NCBI RefSeq assembly: GCF_001429395.1 | Contig: NZ_LMJT01000003.1 | Span: forward strand, 98,435-162,434 | Length of the DNA: 64,000 nt | Direction: 5' to 3' | Source of the DNA: Allobosea sp. Root381 | Lineage (GTDB): Bacteria > Pseudomonadota > Alphaproteobacteria > Rhizobiales > Beijerinckiaceae | In this document: one piece after another, positions 31,120 through 43,006 of the stretch | How positions within the stretch are numbered: the stretch's first letter is position 1 | Layout: each line of letters opens with the position of its first letter | The notes under the pieces: generated by a model | Told to the model about the DNA's origin: nothing | The model's input: the letters and a program-made list of their open reading frames with translations, nothing else | Databases searched by the model: none | Position numbers and translations under genes: made by a program

Positions 31120-31629
31120 ATGGCGCAATCGACGAAGGCACTCGCACGCCTGCTCAGCAAGGAAGAGCATGATCTCGTGGCCTCGGCCTCAACCGAAGCG
31201 ATGAAGGGCGCCGACGACGCCGCCTTGCGCGACCTCGCAGCCAAACTGCGCGAGCGGCGCGACCGCGCCCGTGGCATCGCCCGGCAACAGCGCCGCGAGA
31301 TGCGCGGCAAGGCGGCTCCGCGCGGGGCGGAAGCTGCGCAGGGCAACACCGGAACCAAGGCCAAGGCCGATGCCCTGACCAGCGCCCTCAAGCGTGTCGG
31401 TGCCGAGACGACGCGCCGGGCCGAGAAGGCCAAGGCGCCGAGCCAGCGCAGCATCGCCCGCAAGGCCCTCGCGCTGAAGCAGCGCCAGCGCGCCCTCGAG
31501 CGCCCGGCGAGCCGGACAGCCAGCGAGGGTATGCAGTCGGTCCCCAACAAGAAGGCTGCCAAATCCGGCGCGCTCAACGATGCCGGCGCCCGGCCGGCCC
31601 TGATGCGCAGCAAGATTGCGCGGCAATAG
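31120..31629 (+). CDS. hypothetical basic helical protein
   Basis: 169 residues, not recognised. It is very rich in Ala, Arg and Lys (for example LAAKLRERRDRARGIARQQR and SIARKALALKQRQRALERP) and has no hydrophobic segment, Cys or Trp. It is predicted to be almost wholly helical and strongly basic, suggesting nucleic-acid binding or a ribosome-associated role, but this is only composition. The start is set by AAGAAGGAG eight bases upstream; the frame is open to 31030. It converges with ruvB across 18 bases. Its codon use matches its neighbours. Confidence 0.7.
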   Translation: MAQSTKALARLLSKEEHDLVASASTEAMKGADDAALRDLAAKLRERRDRARGIARQQRREMRGKAAPRGAEAAQGNTGTKAKADALTSALKRVGAETTRRAEKAKAPSQRSIARKALALKQRQRALERPASRTASEGMQSVPNKKAAKSGALNDAGARPALMRSKIARQ

Positions 31630-31647
31630 CGGCTGACCGGCGCCGCC

Positions 31648-32690
<1,043 letters not shown>

Positions 32691-32694
<4 letters not shown>

Positions 32695-33176
32695 AATGCG
32701 ATCTCCAGCTCGATCGCGTCATGGATCGGGATACCCATGTAGCCGGTCCGCACGATGCTCGGAACCACCGAGCGAAAATTGTCGATCGCCTCGACATGCA
32801 GCCGGGAAAAGCGGAAGCCGCATTTCTGATAGAAGGCCAGGCCCGGCATGTTGTCGTTGGTCAGCATCGCCTTCAGTGTCGTCGCCCCGCGCTCCTGCGC
32901 CGCCGCCTGCACCGCTTCCAGCAGGCAGATCGCGGCGCCTTGGCCCGGCGCGACTGAGTGCAGCGCGCAGAGCAGCCCGACAGCGCCGCGCATCGTCCAG
33001 CTCGCATAGGCCATGGCTGCACCGTCTTCGCCGAAGATGCCGAGCAGGTCGAGTTCCGCGCAGTCATAGACCGTCAGGTCGATCATCATGCTGTGCGAGC
33101 CCCAATGTGCCAGCATCAAGGCCAGGAACTCTGTCTTGTCTTCGACTGCCCGCACGCTGAGGCCCGCGGCGCTCAC
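32691..33176 (-). CDS. GNAT-family N-acetyltransferase
   Basis: 161 residues with the GNAT fold. The acetyl-CoA motif region is [30 protein letters not shown], followed by [19 protein letters not shown] (the N-x5-FY-x-K-x-GF motif). The substrate is unknown. It sits between ruvA and ruvB with GTGA overlaps at both ends, so it is translated as part of the ruv operon. That suggests a long-standing association, although no role in recombination is known. Confidence 0.88.
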
Positions 33177-33790
33177 TTCGCCAGCTCCTTCAGGCCGAGC
33201 TTGATCAGCTGCGCCGTGCCGGCGCCCTCCCCGGCCGCCCTCGCCGCTGCCGCCACCGCGGCCACCGCCTGCGCCTGGGGATAGCCGAGATTGGCCAGCG
33301 CCGAGACCGCGTCGGCGACAGGCTGCGGCAGCTTCTTGTCCTCCAGCGCCCCGGCCAGCGTGGCCAGCGCCGGATCGACATGGCCGAAGGCCGGCGCCTT
33401 GTCCTTGAGCTCGGCACAGATGCGCTGCGCCAGCTTGGGCCCGACGCCGGGCGCCCGCGCCACCGCCGCCTTGTCGTTGGTGGCGAGCGCGGTCGCAAGC
33501 GCGCCGGGCTCCAGCGTCGACAGGATCGCGAGCGCGACCTTGGAGCCGACGCCCTGGACATTCTGCATCAGCCGGAACCAGTCGCGCTCATTGTCGGACA
33601 TGAAGCCGTAGAGCCGGATCGCATCCTCGCGCACATGCGTCTCGATCGAGAGCACGGCCGCCTCGCCCGGCTTCGCCAGCCGCTGCAGCGTCCGCGACGA
33701 GCACTGCACGACATAGCCGACGCCCTGAACGTCGAGGATGACGTGATCCTCCCCATAGGAATCGACGATCCCCTTGAGCTTGCCGATCAT
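33173..33790 (-). CDS. ruvA: Holliday junction DNA helicase subunit RuvA
   Basis: 205 residues. The N-terminal OB fold ([28 protein letters not shown]) is followed by two helix-hairpin-helix motifs ([17 protein letters not shown] and [18 protein letters not shown]). The C-terminal three-helix domain ([17 protein letters not shown]) contacts RuvB. It binds and flattens four-way junctions. It overlaps the GNAT gene by four bases. Confidence 0.97.
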   Translation of the reverse strand: MIGKLKGIVDSYGEDHVILDVQGVGYVVQCSSRTLQRLAKPGEAAVLSIETHVREDAIRLYGFMSDNERDWFRLMQNVQGVGSKVALAILSTLEPGALATALATNDKAAVARAPGVGPKLAQRICAELKDKAPAFGHVDPALATLAGALEDKKLPQPVADAVSALANLGYPQAQAVAAVAAAARAAGEGAGTAQLIKLGLKELAK

Positions 33791-33804
33791 GGTTCAACTC
33801 CCCC

Positions 33805-33936
33805 GTCTTTCCGGGCGTAGCGGAGCGGAGGCCCGGAATCCATCGTCGAGTTCGCCTCTTCCGAGGAATGCGCTCTTCGATGGTTTCCGGAGCGGCGCGC
33901 CTTCGCCGCTTGTCCGGAATGACGGCCCGGGGATGA
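33805..33936. repeat. intergenic palindromic repeat, family B copy 3 (composite)
   Basis: The ruvC-ruvA spacer holds CGTCTTTCCGGGCGTAGCGG, an inner GGCCCGGAATCCATCGTCGAG segment with its partial complement CTTCGATGGTTTCCGGAG, and a closing TTGTCCGGAATGACGGC. It is a longer, two-part member of the family at 5886 and 16517 and separates ruvC from ruvA. Confidence 0.65.
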
Positions 33937-33947
33937 GACCGGCATGT

Positions 33948-34460
33948 TCACCCCGCGCGCATCTGCGCCGCCAGCGAGCGCATCCCGCGATGCTGGGCAT
34001 GGCAGATCGCCACCGCGAGCGCGTCGGCCGCATCGGCGGAACGCGTCTCGGCCTTGGGCAGCAGCACGCGGATCATCATCTGCACCTGCTTCTTGTCGGC
34101 ATGGCCGACGCCGACCACCGTCTTCTTGACGAGATTGGCGGCATATTCCGCGACGCTCAAACCGGCGATGGCCGGCACCACAAGCGCGACGCCACGCGCT
34201 TGGCCGAGCTTCAGCGCCGATTGCGGATCGCGGTTGACGAACGTCTCCTCGACCGCGACCTCGTCGGGCTCGAAAGCCCCGACGATCCGCGTCAGCCCCT
34301 CATGCAATTGCCTCAGCCGCTCCGCCAGAGGCAGGCCCGCTTCGCTCTCGACGCAGCCGCAGCCGACGAAGCCTAGCTTGCTGCCTTCCGAGACGACGAC
34401 GCCCCAGCCCGTCTTCCGGAGGCCGGGGTCGATGCCGAGGATGCGAATCGGAACTGTCAT
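33948..34460 (-). CDS. ruvC: crossover junction endodeoxyribonuclease RuvC
   Basis: 170 residues, RNase H-like. The first catalytic Asp is in [15 protein letters not shown], a Glu is in VAVEETFVN, and the C-terminal acidic pair is in [13 protein letters not shown]. It resolves Holliday junctions. The family start is MTVPIRI at 34460; a GTG at 34469 would add three residues. It is separated from ruvA by 157 bases containing a repeat, so it may be partly uncoupled from ruvAB. Confidence 0.97.
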   Translation of the reverse strand: MTVPIRILGIDPGLRKTGWGVVVSEGSKLGFVGCGCVESEAGLPLAERLRQLHEGLTRIVGAFEPDEVAVEETFVNRDPQSALKLGQARGVALVVPAIAGLSVAEYAANLVKKTVVGVGHADKKQVQMMIRVLLPKAETRSADAADALAVAICHAQHRGMRSLAAQMRAG

Positions 34461-34659
34461 GTCGGGCACAGCCTAAACCTTGGACACGCTTTGTTCCATG
34501 CAGCTCCCTAACGATCCCCTTCAATTCCGGCGGCGATCGATGAGCGCAACGCATCGGTCGTATCACAAGGACGGGGGTTGCCGCCGCCCGCGGCAGGCTG
34601 TTGGTGCGATGACGACGTCGCGTCCCACCTGCGTTGCCTCCCACGGTCGATTGCCGCCG

Positions 34660-35439
34660 ATGCCCGATCTCCTCGCCTCCCTGATTCCCGGCGTCTCGCC
34701 CGGCGGTTTCGGCGTCCTGCTGGCTGCGACCATTCTCGGCGGCCTCGTGCGCGGCTTCACCGGCTTCGGCTTCGCCATGGTATTCATGCCGCTGGCCTCG
34801 ATCGTGCTCGGCCCCGTCGCGGCGCTGGCGCTGATCTGGTTCATCGACCTGCCCTTCGCGCTGCCGATCGCCGCCCGCAACGCCAAGCAGGCCGAGTGGC
34901 GCGAGGTGCTGCCCCTGCTCGCAACCGCGACGCTGGCCCTGCCGCTCGGCCTCTGGCTGCTGCTCTGGCTCGACCGCGAGACGATGCGCTGGATTCTCGC
35001 CGGGCTGATCCTGACTGCCGTCGCCCTGATGGCCTCGGGCTGGCGCTATCACGGAAGGCCCGGCATGCCGCTTTCGCTCGGGGTCGGCGCGCTGTCGGGC
35101 CTGTTCAGCGGCATGGCCTCGATCGGCGGCATGCCGCTCGCCGTGTTCTGGCTCAGCGCCCAGCGCAACGACCGGCACAAGACGCGCGCCAACATGCAGA
35201 CCTTCTTCGGAGTCTCGACCGTGATCAGCGGCACGATCCTCTGGTACAAGGGCATCCTGACGCTGGCCGCGCTGATGATGGCGCTGCCGCTCTTCGCCGC
35301 CTATGGGCTGGCGCTCTGGGCCGGCACGCACGGCTTCCGCCTCGCCAGCGAGACCACCTTCCGCCGCATCGCCTATGCGGTGATCTTCGCGAGCGCGTTG
35401 GTAAGCCTGCCACTGTGGGACGGCTTCGTCGGGCGGTGA
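34660..35439 (+). CDS. TauE/SafE-family sulfite exporter-like permease
   Basis: About 259 residues with seven to eight transmembrane helices in the inner membrane. The two family motifs are GLVRGFTGFGFAMVFMPL in the first half and GLFSGMASIGGMPLAVFWL in the second half. Members export sulfite, sulfoacetate or other organosulfur anions; the substrate here is unknown. The start at 34660 (MPDLLAS) is favoured because the domain begins here, though the frame is open to 34480. A second, different TauE gene lies at 63039. Confidence 0.85.
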   Translation: MPDLLASLIPGVSPGGFGVLLAATILGGLVRGFTGFGFAMVFMPLASIVLGPVAALALIWFIDLPFALPIAARNAKQAEWREVLPLLATATLALPLGLWLLLWLDRETMRWILAGLILTAVALMASGWRYHGRPGMPLSLGVGALSGLFSGMASIGGMPLAVFWLSAQRNDRHKTRANMQTFFGVSTVISGTILWYKGILTLAALMMALPLFAAYGLALWAGTHGFRLASETTFRRIAYAVIFASALVSLPLWDGFVGR

Positions 35440-35447
35440 ACCTCAAC

Positions 35448-35536
35448 CGTCATTGCGAGGAGCGAAGCGACGAAGTAATCCAGGAGGCGTAGAGCGCTGC
35501 CGCCCCTGGATTGCTTCGCTGACACTCGCAAGGACG
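35448..35536. repeat. intergenic palindromic repeat, family A copy 1
   Basis: The element opens CGTCATTGCGAGGAGCGAAG and closes with ACTCGCAAGGACGG. The inner arms are AATCCAGG and CCTGGATT. It fills the gap between the convergent TauE and yebC genes. Copies at 41223 and 56400 share both outer and inner arms. Confidence 0.85.
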
Positions 35537-35546
35537 GAAAAGCGCC

Positions 35547-36293
35547 TCAGGCGCTGAGCTTCGCCATCACCTCGTCGGCGATCTCGAAATTGGCGAAGAC
35601 GTTCTGGACGTCGTCGTCGTTGTCGAGCGCCTCCATTAGCCGCATCATCGAGGCGGCCTTCTCCTCGTCGAGCGGGGCGGTCGTGGTCGGGCGCCAGACC
35701 GGCTTGGCCGAGGTCGGTGCGCCGAGCGCCGCTTCCAGCGCCTTCGAGACTTCGTTCAGCGCATCGAAGGCGCACAGGATGGTGTGGCCGTTCTCGTCCG
35801 AGATGACGTCGTCGGCCCCGGCCTCGATCGCCGCTTCCATCAGCTTGTCGGCATCGCCGGCCTCCGGCGGATAGCTGATCTCGCCGACGCGGTTGAACAT
35901 GAACGAGACCGAGTTGCTCTCGCCCATCGCCCCGCCCGATTTGGTGAAGTAGGAGCGGACGGCCGACGCGGTGCGGTTGCGGTTGTCGGTCAGCGCCTCG
36001 ACGATGACGGCAGCCCCGCCCGGGCCGTAGCCCTCGTAGCGGACCTCGTCATAATTGTCGCCTTCGCCGCCGGCCGCCTTGTTGATGGCGCGCTGGATGT
36101 TGTCCTTGGGCATGTTCTCGGCCCGCGCGGCCAGCACGGCCATGCGCAGGCGCGGATTCATGTTCGGATCGGGCATGCCCATCTTGGCGGCGACGGTGAT
36201 TTCGCGGCCCAGCTTCGAGAACAGCTTGGCGCGCACCGCGTCCTGCTTGCCCTTGCGGTGCATGATGTTCTTGAACTGGGAATGACCGGCCAT
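35547..36293 (-). CDS. yebC: YebC/PmpR-family (TACO1) protein
   Basis: 248 residues, the usual length. The N-terminus [31 protein letters not shown] is diagnostic, and the acidic middle and C-terminal domains are complete. These cytosolic proteins were described as DNA-binding regulators and more recently linked to translation of proline-rich stretches. In many bacteria yebC precedes ruvC; here it is about 1 kb upstream of ruvC on the same strand, with a TauE gene and a repeat between. Confidence 0.96.
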   Translation of the reverse strand: MAGHSQFKNIMHRKGKQDAVRAKLFSKLGREITVAAKMGMPDPNMNPRLRMAVLAARAENMPKDNIQRAINKAAGGEGDNYDEVRYEGYGPGGAAVIVEALTDNRNRTASAVRSYFTKSGGAMGESNSVSFMFNRVGEISYPPEAGDADKLMEAAIEAGADDVISDENGHTILCAFDALNEVSKALEAALGAPTSAKPVWRPTTTAPLDEEKAASMMRLMEALDNDDDVQNVFANFEIADEVMAKLSA

Positions 36294-36404
36294 GGGTGCT
36301 CTTTGCCTTTGGTGATGCGGCGAAATCTCCGGAAGCCGGCCTTATAGGCGCCGCTTCCGCTGCTGTGCAAGACGGGTAAAGCCCGACGCGAACTGCCCGC
36401 CCGC

Positions 36405-37232
36405 TCAGCCCGCGAGCCAGGCCGTCGGCAGCGACTCGCTCAGATGCGGGCCGACACGCACCGCCCAGACCGCCTTGGCGAGCCCCGTCGCATCGTCGAT
36501 CTCGACCGCGACGCCCGACAGTGTGCCCTCCCCGGTCGCCGGCTCGAGACGCGCGCCCGGCGTCTTCTGCAGGAAGCGCCGCACCGGCTCCTCCTTGTGC
36601 ATGCCCAGCACCGAATCGTAGTCGCCGCACATGCCGGCATCGGACTGGTAGGCCGTGCCGCCCGGCAGGATGCGGGTGTCGGAAGTTGGCACATGGGTAT
36701 GCGTGCCGACGACGAGGCTGGCACGCCCGTCGAGGAAGTAGCCGGCCGCCTGCTTCTCGCTGGTCGCCTCGGCATGGAAATCGACGATCACCGCATCGGC
36801 AACCTCGCCCAGCGGGCAGGCCGACAATTCACGTTCGAGCGCCTGGAACGGGTCGTCGAGCGCATCCATGAACAGCCGCCCCAGCGCGTTGACGACGAGC
36901 ACGCGCGCGCCGTTGCGGGCCTCGATCACGGTCGCGCCGCGCCCGGGCGTGCCCTTCGGATAATTGGCCGGCCGCACCAGCCGGTCCTGCCGCTCGATGA
37001 AGACGAGTGCCTCGCGCTGGTCCCAGGAATGGTTGCCGAGCGTGACCGCATCGGCGCCGGCCGCCAGGAACTCGTCGCAGATCGCCTCGGTGATGCCGAA
37101 GCCGCCCGCTGCGTTCTCACCATTGATGACGACGCAATCCAGCGACCAGGCCCGGCGCAATTCGGGCAGGCGCTCCTGCACCGCGATCCGCCCGGGGCGG
37201 CCGACGACATCACCGAGGAAGAGGAAACGCAT
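36405..37232 (-). CDS. YmdB-family metallophosphoesterase (TIGR00282 type)
   Basis: 275 residues. The binuclear metal site is formed by FLGDVVGRPGR (Asp 8), VINGENAAGG, LGNHSWDQ, VDFHAEATSE and VVGTHTHVPTSD. Relatives hydrolyse 2',3'-cyclic nucleotides or related phosphodiesters in the cytosol. It lies 54 bases downstream of the 5-formyl-THF cyclo-ligase gene, probably in one operon with it, with yebC following. This order is common in Hyphomicrobiales. Confidence 0.92.
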   Translation of the reverse strand: MRFLFLGDVVGRPGRIAVQERLPELRRAWSLDCVVINGENAAGGFGITEAICDEFLAAGADAVTLGNHSWDQREALVFIERQDRLVRPANYPKGTPGRGATVIEARNGARVLVVNALGRLFMDALDDPFQALERELSACPLGEVADAVIVDFHAEATSEKQAAGYFLDGRASLVVGTHTHVPTSDTRILPGGTAYQSDAGMCGDYDSVLGMHKEEPVRRFLQKTPGARLEPATGEGTLSGVAVEIDDATGLAKAVWAVRVGPHLSESLPTAWLAG

Positions 37233-37286
37233 GGGAGAACTTTCGGAGGCGGCAAAGCCTCTCCGTGGCGCGAATGCGTCCGGGAA

Positions 37287-37865
37287 TCAACCGCAACGGA
37301 TGGTTTCGCGCTCGGTCACGATCCAGTCGAGGCGCCGGTCATGCGGTTCGTCCGGCACGGACTCGATCTCCTGAGCGGCATAGCCGATGCCGATGCTGAT
37401 CGCGCCGTCGAGTGCAGCCAGCGCGCTGTCGTAATAGCCTTTGCCATAGCCGATGCGGAAGCCGTGCCGGTCGAAGGCCGCGAGCGGTACCAGCAGGATG
37501 CGCGGCGCGACCTCGGGCTGCGCCGGATCGGGAACCAGTGTCCCGAAACCGCCCGGCACGATCGGCTCATATGGCGCCCAGCGTCTGAACAGCATGCGCC
37601 GATCGACGATCGCCGGCAGGCAGAGCGACAGGCCACGCTCATGCAGGCTTTCAAGGATCGGCCGCGGATCGGCCTCCGAACGCATTGGCCAATAGGCCGA
37701 AACCGGGCCCTGCCCGAACACCGGCATAGCCAGCGTCGCTTCCGCGATCAGCGCGTCCCATTCGAGCCGGTCGTCGATCTCGAGCGCGTCACGACGCGCC
37801 AGCGCGGCCGCGCGGAGGGCGGCTTTGCGTTGGGAAGCGCTGAGGGCGGAGGATGCGTCGGTCAT
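37287..37865 (-). CDS. ygfA: 5-formyltetrahydrofolate cyclo-ligase
   Basis: 192 residues. It converts 5-formyl-THF to 5,10-methenyl-THF with ATP. The substrate region VSAYWPMRSEADPRPIL and the C-terminal GYGKGYYDSAL nucleotide motif are clear. The start at 37865 is preferred over 37883 because the 3' end of the 6S RNA lies at about 37872. The 6S RNA-ygfA arrangement is conserved from gamma- to alphaproteobacteria, and ygfA is likely made by read-through from the 6S promoter. Confidence 0.93.
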   Translation of the reverse strand: MTDASSALSASQRKAALRAAALARRDALEIDDRLEWDALIAEATLAMPVFGQGPVSAYWPMRSEADPRPILESLHERGLSLCLPAIVDRRMLFRRWAPYEPIVPGGFGTLVPDPAQPEVAPRILLVPLAAFDRHGFRIGYGKGYYDSALAALDGAISIGIGYAAQEIESVPDEPHDRRLDWIVTERETIRCG

Positions 37866-37870
37866 GGAAG

Positions 37871-38036
37871 GGTGCTGAGCCACCTCGGCCGTGGAGATTT
37901 CGATCCCGGGACACCTACTAAAGTAGGTGGGCGCCGTGTGTCCGGGTCCAGGGACCCGGTCAGGGACAGCTCCCTAGGGAGTCGTATGGGCCCGGGAATA
38001 CAGTTCCTCGCACGCACCAGGCAGCCCAGCCTGACC
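37871..38036 (-). ncRNA. ssrS: 6S RNA
   Basis: This 6S RNA lies between zapA and the 5-FCL gene, its conserved place in alphaproteobacteria. On the minus strand the ends pair perfectly (38019-38030 GCTGGGCTGCCT with 37874-37885 AGGTGGCTCAGC, counting G-U), giving a closing stem of 12 bp. Inside are GC-rich arms around the CCCATACGACTCCCTAGGGA region and a GGGTCCCTGGACCC hairpin, flanking the open bulge that mimics a melted promoter for RNA polymerase holoenzyme. Length is about 165 nt. The exact ends are estimated from the stem. Confidence 0.85.
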
Positions 38037-38134
38037 TATTTAGGGAATCCGTCGGCAAAGCGCCAGAGCCCGATTCGCGCTTCGACCCTGCAGTGGCTTT
38101 CGCGAGAGCGCGCCCCGCCTGTTGGGCCGTTGCC

Positions 38135-38503
38135 TCAACCTGCCGCGGTCGGAATCAGGCTGCGTGCGACGCCCTCGATCCGTTCGGCGGCCGCCACCAG
38201 CGCCTCGGCCGCCCTGTCCTCGACCTCACCGAGGCGCCGGTCGGCGCTGCCGGCATCGCCCTGGAGCAAAGCGAGGTCGGCTTCCAGCTTCGCGACGCGG
38301 CGCTGCAGCTCGGAGGCCTCGTCGGCGACCATCAGCGCCGCCATGACGTGAAGACGCATATCGCCGATTTCACCGAAGGCCTGGCGCATCTCCTGGATCT
38401 TGCCGTCATAGAGCCGGGCAAGTCCCTCCAGATGCGGCTCCTCGCCCTCTCCGCAGGCCATGCGGTAAGCTTTTCCGGAAATGGTGACGTTGACCTGCGG
38501 CAT
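38135..38503 (-). CDS. zapA: cell division protein ZapA
   Basis: 122 residues. The N-terminal domain VNVTISGKAYRMACGEGEEPHL is followed by a helical coiled coil (LARLYDGKIQEMRQAFGEIG; EASELQRRVAKLEADLALLQ). It binds FtsZ and bundles protofilaments at the division site. It follows the DUF4164 gene by 12 bases on the same strand, and the pair probably share a promoter at 38891-38940 containing two GANTC methylation sites. Confidence 0.92.
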   Translation of the reverse strand: MPQVNVTISGKAYRMACGEGEEPHLEGLARLYDGKIQEMRQAFGEIGDMRLHVMAALMVADEASELQRRVAKLEADLALLQGDAGSADRRLGEVEDRAAEALVAAAERIEGVARSLIPTAAG

Positions 38504-38515
38504 GGCCTTCTCCGC

Positions 38516-38890
38516 TCAATGCTCACGCTGGCCGGTGCCGGCCTCAGCCGGCTCCGGATAGGCGAGTTCGTGATCCTCCGGCCCGGCATCGTCGGATTCC
38601 TGTGGATCGGCATCGGCCTGCGCGCGTTCGATCACCGCGCCGATGACGTTCATCGCGCGCTGCAGGCGCTGGTCGACATCGGCGGCCGCAGTCTCGACAT
38701 CGCCGAGGCGTGCGGTCGCACCGTCGAGTTCGGCTGCCAGCCGAGCCCGGTCATCCTGCATCAGCGCCAGTTCCGTCTCCAGATTGGCCCGCCCGCGCTC
38801 GGCTTCGACACGCCGCCGCGCTGCGGCCTCGAGTTGCGCCAGCGCACCGTCGAGGCGCGTCAGGGCATTCTCCAGCATCAGACTCGCCAC
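38516..38890 (-). CDS. DUF4164 family coiled-coil protein
   Basis: 124 residues starting with GTG after GGGAGAG. It is almost entirely coiled coil (LENALTRLDGALAQLEAAAR; ETELALMQDDRARLAAELDG) with an acidic C-terminal tail. DUF4164 proteins precede zapA in many Hyphomicrobiales, and a role in division is likely but unproven. The short gap to zapA indicates co-transcription. Confidence 0.85.
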   Translation of the reverse strand: MASLMLENALTRLDGALAQLEAAARRRVEAERGRANLETELALMQDDRARLAAELDGATARLGDVETAAADVDQRLQRAMNVIGAVIERAQADADPQESDDAGPEDHELAYPEPAEAGTGQREH

Positions 38891-38925
38891 CGTTTCTCTC
38901 CCTTCAGATCGAAGCCGGCTTACAC

Positions 38926-38935
38926 GATTCGAATC
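38926..38935. promoter_or_regulatory. double GANTC (CcrM) site upstream of the DUF4164-zapA genes
   Basis: GATTCGAATC is a perfect palindrome made of two abutting GANTC sites (GATTC and GAATC), 36-45 bases upstream of the GTG start. In alphaproteobacteria CcrM methylates GANTC and GcrA reads it at promoters of division genes. Confidence 0.45.
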
Positions 38936-39090
38936 CTAGCTCATGTCGTCGGAAAACGGGAATCGCCCCGCGACGATGCCGCCCGGATCGCAAGGGCTTG
39001 AGCGCGGTTCCTGACTTCGCGATTGCATGAAGGCCGCCGCGAAGCGCGGCGCTGCCTCGATATGCCCCACCGGAACCATGCCGGATCGAA

Positions 39091-39120
39091 TTGACTCATG
39101 GCGAGGCAGCAGCCTAATCC
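39091..39120 (+). promoter_or_regulatory. candidate promoter of the tkt-gap-pgk-fba operon
   Basis: TTGACT, an 18-base spacer and TAATCC resemble -35 and -10 elements, 100 bases before tkt. The -35 hexamer overlaps GACTC, a GANTC methylation site (39093-39097). Confidence 0.4.
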
Positions 39121-39219
39121 AGCCCACGATTTATTGGAATTTCGGACCGTCCCCGGCCTGCCGCCTGCGCGGGATCCAGGCTGTGGCCTCGTCCGCCCGC
39201 CAGACGGAGCCCTGAAGCG

Positions 39220-41217
<1,998 letters not shown>

Positions 41218-41222
41218 GGCCT

Positions 41223-41311
41223 CGTCATTGCGAGCGTAAGCGGAGCAATCCAGAGCGGAAGCGCTCGACATCCCCTGGATTGCTTTGTCGCTTCACGCCT
41301 CGCAAAGACGG
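41223..41311. repeat. intergenic palindromic repeat, family A copy 2
   Basis: CGTCATTGCGAGCGTAAGCG opens the element and CGCCTCGCAAAGACGG closes it, with inner AATCCAG and CCTGGATT arms. It lies between tkt and gap inside a likely operon. Confidence 0.85.
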
Positions 41312-41398
41312 TTTTCCCTTGCGCTCGGCCACGCTTTGGCCGAATTGCCCGCGTGAATGGCGTGCGAACGCCGCAGTTCGGCGAAAGAGAGGAATGAG

Positions 41399-42409
41399 AT
41401 GACGGTCAAGGTGGCGATCAACGGCTTCGGCCGCATCGGACGCAACGTTCTGCGCGCGATCATCGAGTCGAAGCGCAAGGATATCGAGGTCGTGGCGATC
41501 AACGATCTCGGCCCGGTCGAGACCAATGCCCATCTCTTCCGCTTCGACTCGGTGCACGGCCGCTTCCCCGGCACGGTGACCGTCTCCGGCGACACGATCG
41601 ACGTCGGCCGCGGGCCGATCAAGGTCACCGCCGTGCGCGATCCCAAGGACCTGCCGCACAAGGCGCTGGGCGTCGACATCGCGCTGGAATGCACCGGCAT
41701 CTTCACCACCAAGGAGAAGGCCTCGGCCCATCTCGCCGCCGGCGCCAAGCGCGTGCTGGTCTCGGCCCCCTGCGACGGCGCCGACCTGACGGTCGTCTTC
41801 GGCGTCAATGACGGCCAGCTGACGAGCGAGCATGTCGTCGTCTCGAACGCCTCCTGCACGACGAACTGCCTCGCGCCGGTCGTGCGCGTGCTCCATGACG
41901 CCGTCGGCATCGACAAGGGCTTCATGACCACGATCCACGCCTATACCGGCGACCAGCCGACGCTGGACACCATGCACAAGGATCTCTACCGCGGCCGCGC
42001 CGCCGCGCTCTCGATGATCCCGACCTCGACTGGCGCCGCCAAGGCGATCGGCCTCGTCATTCCCGAGCTCAAGGGCCGTCTCGACGGCTCCTCGGTGCGC
42101 GTGCCGACCCCGAACGTCTCGATGGTCGACTTCAAGTTCATCGCCAAGCGCAAGACCACGGTCGAGAAGATCAACGAGGCTATCGTCAAGGCCAGCAAGC
42201 GCGGCGCGCTGAAGGGCATCCTGGCCGTCACCGACCAGCCCAACGTCTCGATCGACTTCAACCACGACCCGGCCTCCTCGACCTTCGCGCTCGACCAGAC
42301 CAAGGTCATGGACGACAAGTTCGTCAGCGTCGTCGCCTGGTACGACAATGAGTGGGGCTTCTCGAACCGCATGAGCGACACCGCCGTCGCCATGGCCAAG
42401 CTGCTCTGA
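41399..42409 (+). CDS. gap: glyceraldehyde-3-phosphate dehydrogenase
   Basis: A 336-residue type I GAPDH. NAD binding starts with [16 protein letters not shown]. The catalytic Cys is in [12 protein letters not shown], the His in [10 protein letters not shown], and the C-terminal [12 protein letters not shown] is complete. The start at 41399 follows GAGAGGAATGAG. It acts in glycolysis and gluconeogenesis with pgk and fba downstream. The family A repeat separates it from tkt, so it may also have its own promoter. Confidence 0.98.
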   Translation: MTVKVAINGFGRIGRNVLRAIIESKRKDIEVVAINDLGPVETNAHLFRFDSVHGRFPGTVTVSGDTIDVGRGPIKVTAVRDPKDLPHKALGVDIALECTGIFTTKEKASAHLAAGAKRVLVSAPCDGADLTVVFGVNDGQLTSEHVVVSNASCTTNCLAPVVRVLHDAVGIDKGFMTTIHAYTGDQPTLDTMHKDLYRGRAAALSMIPTSTGAAKAIGLVIPELKGRLDGSSVRVPTPNVSMVDFKFIAKRKTTVEKINEAIVKASKRGALKGILAVTDQPNVSIDFNHDPASSTFALDQTKVMDDKFVSVVAWYDNEWGFSNRMSDTAVAMAKLL

Positions 42410-42438
42410 AGCTAGCCACGAGGCGTAAGCCGTCTTAT

Positions 42439-42473
42439 CAAGGCCACGTTCCTCCCGCAGGGCCGTGGCCTTG
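42439..42473 (+). terminator. hairpin after gap
   Basis: CAAGGCCACG and CGTGGCCTTG pair perfectly around a 15-base loop, followed by TTCTTATTT. It may be a partial terminator reducing transcription into the unknown gene and pgk. Confidence 0.65.
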
Positions 42474-42502
42474 TTCTTATTTCAGCCAGGAACGGACCGA
42501 AC

Positions 42503-43006
42503 ATGGCCAAGATCGAGCCCACCGTGGCGCCTCCGCCGCCTCCCGCATCAGAGCCGGAGCCGACATCCGCGTCGCCGGTCGTGACGCAGTCCTCCCCGCC
42601 GGCCGCGCCATCCTACGCCGCGCCGCAGCCCACCCTGGCCCCGGCCCCTCCGATCAAGGACGCTCCGGCTTCGGCCGTCGAGCCCCGCCAGCTCGACCAG
42701 CTCTCCCGCATCGAGGAGAAGGCTGCGCGCATCGAGGAGAAGTTCGCCCGCTACGAGGCCGTCCTGACCCGCGCCGAAGCCTCGCTTGAGCGCTCCGCCG
42801 GCAAAGTCGACAGCGCGGTCGGCGCGCTCGACATCGGCGGCATCCGCAACGAGATCGCGGCGCTCCGCCAGCGCGTCGATGCGACGCCGCGCGCCGGTAC
42901 GCTCTTCACGACCGCGATCGTCACCGCGGTCCTCACCGTTCTTCTCACCATCCTGGTGCTGAAGTTCGGCGTGCCGGGTCTGTTCGGGGGCTTGCTGCCG
43001 CAATGA
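42503..43006 (+). CDS. hypothetical proline-rich, coiled-coil protein with C-terminal membrane anchor
   Basis: 167 residues, not recognised as a named family. A Pro/Ala/Ser-rich N-terminus (residues 1-60) is followed by a coiled coil ([20 protein letters not shown]... to about 130). A C-terminal transmembrane helix (about 135-157, [20 protein letters not shown]) leaves most of the protein probably in the cytosol. It overlaps pgk by four bases (ATGA), so it is translationally coupled to a glycolytic gene. The layout suggests a tail-anchored scaffold, but no function can be stated. Confidence 0.75.
   Translation: MAKIEPTVAPPPPPASEPEPTSASPVVTQSSPPAAPSYAAPQPTLAPAPPIKDAPASAVEPRQLDQLSRIEEKAARIEEKFARYEAVLTRAEASLERSAGKVDSAVGALDIGGIRNEIAALRQRVDATPRAGTLFTTAIVTAVLTVLLTILVLKFGVPGLFGGLLPQ

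Larger units (their letters stand above)
38891..39219. other. divergent promoter region between DUF4164-zapA and tkt
   Basis: These 329 bases contain no supported gene. The left side has the double GANTC site at 38926-38935. The right side has a candidate promoter at 39091-39120 for tkt. An inverted repeat GCCGCGAAGCGCGGC lies around 39032-39046. Confidence 0.5.
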
